From NCBI GenBank assembly GCA_949130495.1, contig OX422222.1, forward strand, positions 272,170,109 to 272,234,108: a stretch of 64,000 bases of DNA, written 5' to 3'. Made by a program: the position numbers and the translations under genes. Of the stretch, positions 59,430 to 64,000 are shown in pieces (the first letter of the stretch is position 1; each line of letters starts with the position of its first letter). The stretch is from Sambucus nigra (Eukaryota > Streptophyta > Magnoliopsida > Dipsacales > Adoxaceae). Under the pieces are notes generated by a model. The model had not been told where the DNA came from and ran no database searches. It saw nothing but the letters and a program-made list of their open reading frames with translations.

Positions 59430-62400
59430 ACTTCAACAAACCACCCCCAAACGGCCCTGTAAGAGGCACGAACACTTCTCACGGGACCAATGTAACTTGT
59501 ACGAACTGATCACGTAGTCCCGGGTCTCCCGGTTTGAGAGTATGACGATAATTTGCAAAAATCATGACTTTGACTTAAAAACATGCCGTTAAAGGGTGAA
59601 AACCCAAACCAGCGCCCAAACGACCCCGTAGGAGGCACGAACACCTCGCACAGGACCAATGTAACTCGTAGGAACTGACCGCATAGTCCCGAGTCTCCCG
59701 GTTTGAGAGTATGACGATAATTTACCAAAATCAACACTTAAAGTTAAAAATATGCCGTTAAAGGGTGAAAACCCAACCCGCCCCCCAAACGACCCCGTAG
59801 GAGGCACGAACACCTCGCACGGGACCAATGTAACTCGTAGGAACTGACCGCGTAGTCCCGGATCTCCCGGTTTGTGAGTATGATGATAATTTGCAAAAAT
59901 CACACTTAGAGTTAAAAACATGCGGTTAAAGGGTGAAAATCCAAACCGGCCCCCAAACGACCCCGTAGGAGGCACGAACACCTCGCACGGGACCAATGTA
60001 ACTCGTAGGAACTGATCGCGTAGTCCCGGGTCTCTCGATTTGAGAGTGTGATGATAATTTGCCAAAATCAACACTTGGAGTTAAAAACATGCCGTTAAAG
60101 GGTGAAAACCCAACCCGACCCCCAAACTACCCCGTAGGAGGCACGAACACCTCGCACGGGACCAATGTAACTCGTAGGAACTGACCGCGTAGTCCTGGGT
60201 CTCCTGGTTTGAGAGTATGACGATAATTTGCAAAAATCACACTTAGAGTTAAAAACATGCCGTTAAAGGGTGAAAATCCAAACCGGCCCCCAAACGACCC
60301 CGTAGGAGGCACGAACACCTCGCACGGGACCAATGTAACTCGTAGGAACTGACCGCGTAGTCCAGGGTCTCCCGATTTGAGACTATGATGATAATTTGCC
60401 AAAATCAACACTTGGAATTAAAAACATGCCGTTAAAGGGTGAAAACCCAAACCGGCCCCCAAACGACCCCGTAGGAGGCTCGAACACCTCGCACGGGACC
60501 AATGTAACTCGTAGAAACTCATCGCATAGTCCCAGGTCTCCCGGTTTGAGAGTATGATGATAATTTGCAAAAATCACACTTAGAGTTAAAAACATGCCGT
60601 TAAAGGGTGAAAACCCAAACTGGCCCCCACACGACTTCGTAGGAGGCACGGACACCTCACACGGGACCAATGTAACTTGTAGGAACTGACCGCATAGTCT
60701 TGGGTCTCCCGGTTTGAGAGTATGATGATAATTTGCCAAAATTAACACTTAGAGTTAAAACATGTCGTTAAAGGGTGAAAACCCAAATCGGTCCCCAAAC
60801 GACCCCGTATGAGTGACAAACACCTCGCACGGGACCAATGTAACTTTTAGGAAATGACCGTGTAGCCCCGGGTCTCCTGATTTGAGAGAATGATGATAAT
60901 TTACAAAATTCACACTTAGAGTTAAAAACATGCTGTTAAAGGGTGAAAACCCAAACCAGCCCCTAAACGACCCCGCAGGAGGCTCGAACACCTCGCACGG
61001 GACCAATGTAACTTGTAGGAACTGACCGTGTTGTCCCGGGTCTCCCGGTTTGGGAGTATGATGATAATTTGCAAAAATCACAACTTAGACTTAAAAACAT
61101 GCCGTTAAAGGGTGAAAACCCAAACCGGCTCCCAAACGACCCCGTAGGAGGCACGCACACCTCGCACGGGACCAATGTAACTTGTAGGAGCTAATCGCGT
61201 AGTCCCGGGTCTCCCAGTTTGAGAGTATGACGATTATTTGCAAAAATCACACTTGGAGTTAAAAACCTGCCGTTAAAGGGTGAAAACTCAAATCGGCCAC
61301 CAAACAAACCCGTAGGAGGCACGAACACACCCATGTAACTTGTAGGAAATGATCGTGTAGTCCCAGGTCTCTCGGTTTGAGAGTATGACGATAATTTGCA
61401 AAAATCACACTTAGAGTTATAATATGTTGTTAAAGGGTTAAACCCAAACCAGCCCCCAAACGACCCCGTAGGAGGCTCGAACACCTCGCACGGGACCAGT
61501 GTAACTTGTACGAACTGACCGCGTAGTCCCGGGTCTCCCGGTTTGAGAGTATGATGATAATTTGCAAAAATCACACTTAGAGTTAAAAACATGCCCTCAA
61601 AGGGTGAAAACCCAAACCGGCCCCCAAACGACTCTGTAGGAGGCACGAACACCTCGCACGGGACCAATGTAACTCGTAGGAACTGACCGCGTAGTCCCGG
61701 GTCTCCTGCTTTGAGAGTATGATGATAATTTGCAAAAATTACACTTAGAGTTAAAAACATGCCGTTAAAGGGTGAAAACCCAAACCGGCCCCCAAACGGC
61801 CCCGTAGGAGGCACGAACACCTCGCACGGGACCAATATAACTCACAGGAACTGATCGCGTAGTCCCGAGTCTCCCAATTTGAGAGTATGATGATAATTTG
61901 CCAAAATCAACACTTAGAGTTAAAAACATGTCGTTAAAGGGTGAAAACCCAACCCGGCCCCCAAACGACCTCGTAGGAGGCACAAACACCTCGCACGGGA
62001 TCAATGTAACTCGTAGGAACTAACCGCATAGTCTCGGGTCTCCCGATTTGAGATTATGACGTTAATTTGCAAAAATCACACTTAGAGTTAAAAACATGCG
62101 GTTAAAAGCTGAAAATCTAAACCGATCCCCAAACGACCCCGTAGGAGGCACGAACACCTCGCACGGGACCAATGTAACTCGTAGGAACTGATCGCGTAAT
62201 CCCGGGTCTCCTGATTTGAGAGTATGATGATAATTTGCCAAAATTAACACTTGGAGTTAAAAACATGCCGTTAAAGGGTGAAAACCCAACCCGGCCCTAA
62301 AACGACCCCGTAGGAGGCACGAACGCCTCGCACGGGACCAATGTAACTTGTAGGAACTGATCGCGTAGTCCCGAGTCTCCCGATATGAGAGTATGATGAT

Positions 62401-63077
62401 TATTTGAAAAAATCACACTTAGAGTTAAAAACATGCCGTTAAAGGATAAAAACTCAAACCGGCCCCCAAACGACCCCGTAGGAGGCACGAACACCTCGCA
62501 CGGGAACCATGTAACTTGTAGGAAATGACCGTGTAGTCCCAGGTCTCCCGATTTGAGAGTATCACGATAATTTGCAAAAATAACACTTAGAGTTAAAAAC
62601 ATGTTGTTAAAGGGTGAAAACCCGAATCAGCCCCCAAATGACCCCGTAGGAGGCTCGAACACCTCGCACGGGACCAATGTAACTTGTAGGAACTGATCGC
62701 GTAGTCCCGGGACTCCCGGTTTGAGAGTATGACGATTATTTGCAAAAATCACATTTAGAGTTAAAAACATGCCGTTAAAGGGTGAAAACTCAAACCGGCC
62801 CCCAAACGACCCCGTAGGAGGCACGAACACCTCGCACGGGACCAATATAACTTGTAAAAACTGATCGCGTAGTCCCGGATCTCCCGGTTTGAGAGTATGA
62901 TGATAATTTGCAAAAATCACACTTAGAGTTAAAAATATGCAGTTAAAGGGTGAAAACTCAAACCGGCCCCCAAACGACCCCGTAGGAGGTACGAACACCT
63001 CGCACGGGACCAATGTAACTTGTAAGAACTGATCGCGTAGTCCCGGATCTCCCAGTTTGAGAGTATGATGATAATTT
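59430..63077 (-). repeat. Tandem array of a 168/169-bp repeat, 22 copies
   Basis: The landmark GGAGGC (in GTAGGAGGCACGAAC) occurs at 59462 (as AGAGGC), 59631, 59800, 59968, 60137, 60305, 60474, 60642, 60978, 61147, 61315, 61471, 61639, 61807, 61976, 62144, 62313, 62481, 62649, 62817 and 62985, with one altered copy at about 60810. Spacing is 168 or 169 bp, except one 156-bp copy with a deletion near 61325. In the left part monomers with GCAAAAATCACACTT alternate with monomers having GCCAAAATCAACACTT, giving a 337-bp two-monomer period. Long open frames on the - strand (up to 214 codons) arise because 168 is divisible by three. They change frame at the 169-bp units and are not genes. Confidence 0.97.
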
Positions 63078-63545
63078 TCACTCATATATGTAATTTTTTA
63101 GTTTGAGAGTATTTTTTTTGTAAATTATTGGGTTACTAATATCGTATCTTTTTTGTATCCTATTTTTTTTGCAGGATCACAGTTTATCGTTGGCTTTTAT
63201 TAACGTGGAACATACAAAGAACTCAATGGTTTACAACAAGGGGTTTATTAATGATTCTGTTTTTTTTTGTCATGGTCGTACGGTCTTTTGTTGTTTTATT
63301 GTTGACTTTTATGGCCGTGTGGGCTTTTGTAAGTTAATTGTTATATTTTGTAGCCGTGCGGGCTTTATGTTAAGCAGGTTTTATATTAACAGGTTTTGAA
63401 ATGTCCAGAAAATAGAGGAAACTATGCCCAATTTTTTTGGGCCTGTGAGCTGTTAAGGACTTGTAATATTTTGAAGTTTGTATGTACATTAGTTTATTAA
63501 CAACGCGCAATATTATTAATTCATTAATTTTGTTCTTTTAAATAA
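63078..63545 (+). other. 3'-exon-like region of CACTA 2
   Basis: After the array a pyrimidine-rich tract ends TTTTTTTTGCAG at about 63174, a good splice acceptor. The 76-codon open frame that spans it (63169-63399) is not recognisable. GTTAAGGACTTGTAATATTTTG near 63455 looks like a 3' untranslated end. I take this as the last exon and 3' end of the former CACTA transcript. Confidence 0.4.
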
Positions 63546-63559
63546 TAATTTTTTTTTAT

Positions 63560-63964
63560 AAAAAATTTAGCACAGTTCAAAACCGTGGCAGAAGGGTATT
63601 ATATTTTGGCATGGTTTTGAACTGTGCTAAATTTTTTTAAACTGTGCTGAATCTGGCACAGTTAAAAACTGTGCCAAAAGTGTGCCAAAAATATCAAATT
63701 CTGGCACGGTTTAAAAGTGTGCCAGAAGTGTTCCTGTTTGGCTGAATCTGGCACAGTTAAAAACTGTGCCAGAAATATCAAATTCTAGCACTGTTTAAAA
63801 GTGTGCCAGAAGTGTTCCTGTTTGGCTGAATCTGGCACACTTTTGAGCCGTGCCAGAAAAAAATTGTCATTTTGGAACACCTGATTCTGGCACAGTTCAA
63901 AACCGTGCCAGATTTAATCTGGCACAGTTTTAAACCGTTCCAGAATCCTTTTTTTGGTGTAGTG
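63560..63964. repeat. Right subterminal repeats of CACTA 2
   Basis: At least twelve copies of TCTGGCACAGTTNAAAAC-like motifs and their complements stand in both orientations up to the terminus. Two adjoining units of about 80 bp (63692-63835) with GTTCCTGTTTGGCTGAATC are direct repeats. Confidence 0.9.
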
Positions 63965-64000
63965 GGTCTAGGAATAATACGTCTAGCCTCACCCCTGTTT

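Larger units (their letters stand above)
53284..63964 (+). mobile_element. CACTA (En/Spm) transposon 2, no transposase, with captured sequences
   Basis: The left end reads CACTACAGCAAAAACAG and the right end, read inward, CACTACACCAAAAAAAG. Both ends are followed by subterminal copies of a palindromic motif related to GGCACAGTTTAAACTGTGCC. The element is 10681 bp long. A leader-like region is at the left and a 3'-exon-like region with a splice acceptor (TTTTTTTTGCAG at about 63163-63174) at the right, so I orient it as +. No TNP2 is readable. The flanking trinucleotides are GCA and GGT, so no target duplication is seen. It contains a gypsy fragment, a LINE fragment, a SEC24-like fragment and a 22-copy tandem array. 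Confidence 0.82.

Noticed and set aside
61191..61835. 214-codon open frame and neighbours over the tandem array as a protein gene
   Set aside because: The frame is a by-product of a 168-bp repeat with period divisible by three. It shifts frame wherever a monomer is 169 bp, and the peptide resembles no protein.
53281..63967. Target-site duplication for CACTA 2
   Set aside because: The flanking trinucleotides are GCA on the left and GGT on the right, which do not match. The element is called from its termini and subterminal repeats only.
1..64000. CRISPR arrays, prophage, operons or bacterial defence genes
   Set aside because: The base composition, LTR elements, CACTA ends and spliced SEC24 piece show plant nuclear DNA. 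The only regular repeats are satellites and microsatellites without spacers.

Overview
This window looks like heterochromatic nuclear DNA of a flowering plant. It is AT-rich, full of long (TA)n and (GT)n microsatellites, and made almost entirely of decayed and nested transposable elements: Ty3/gypsy elements of the Tat type and of a long-LTR Tekay/del-like type, a non-autonomous Ty1/copia-type element, CACTA (En/Spm) DNA transposons and a LINE fragment. I found no intact host gene, no rRNA or tRNA gene and no CRISPR. The species cannot be told from the sequence.

Layout. 1-8679: a broken Tat-type gypsy element on the + strand (gag end, PR, RT, RNase H, IN, then an antisense coiled-coil reading region, then a probable 3' LTR). 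8692-17273: an almost complete CACTA element with TAA target-site duplications and a TNP2-like transposase on the - strand, including an internal 411-bp tandem duplication. 17277-18720: probable remnant of another CACTA 3' end. 18721-22689: no gene, one doubtful PADRE-like fragment. 22690-39126: a long-LTR gypsy element (+) whose 5' LTR carries a 1.4-kb insertion and whose 3' LTR carries a complete 6-kb gag-only copia-type element (33069-39088). 39127-44170: a second Tat-type element on the - strand, lacking its 3' end and part of RT. 46657-47399: a Tat-type LTR with primer-binding site and a 21-bp minisatellite. 49361-51345: an env-like/plant-transposon-protein reading region on the - strand beside polypurine tracts. 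53284-63964: a second CACTA element with no transposase. It holds a gypsy gag-PR fragment, a LINE tail, a captured piece of a SEC24-like COPII coat gene (two exons and an intron) and 22 copies of a 168/169-bp tandem repeat.

The most notable observations are these. The two CACTA elements share the same ~168-bp repeat family, in the same place and orientation relative to their inferred 3' ends. The second CACTA has captured a SEC24-like gene piece. The antisense reading region in the Tat element has intron-like features. In both Tat copies the integrase catalytic Glu is now Lys, one of several G-to-A type losses of catalytic residues, as expected when methylated, silenced repeats decay. Almost every open frame is a shard of a transposon protein, so coordinates of coding pieces are domain extents across frameshifts and stops, not translatable genes.
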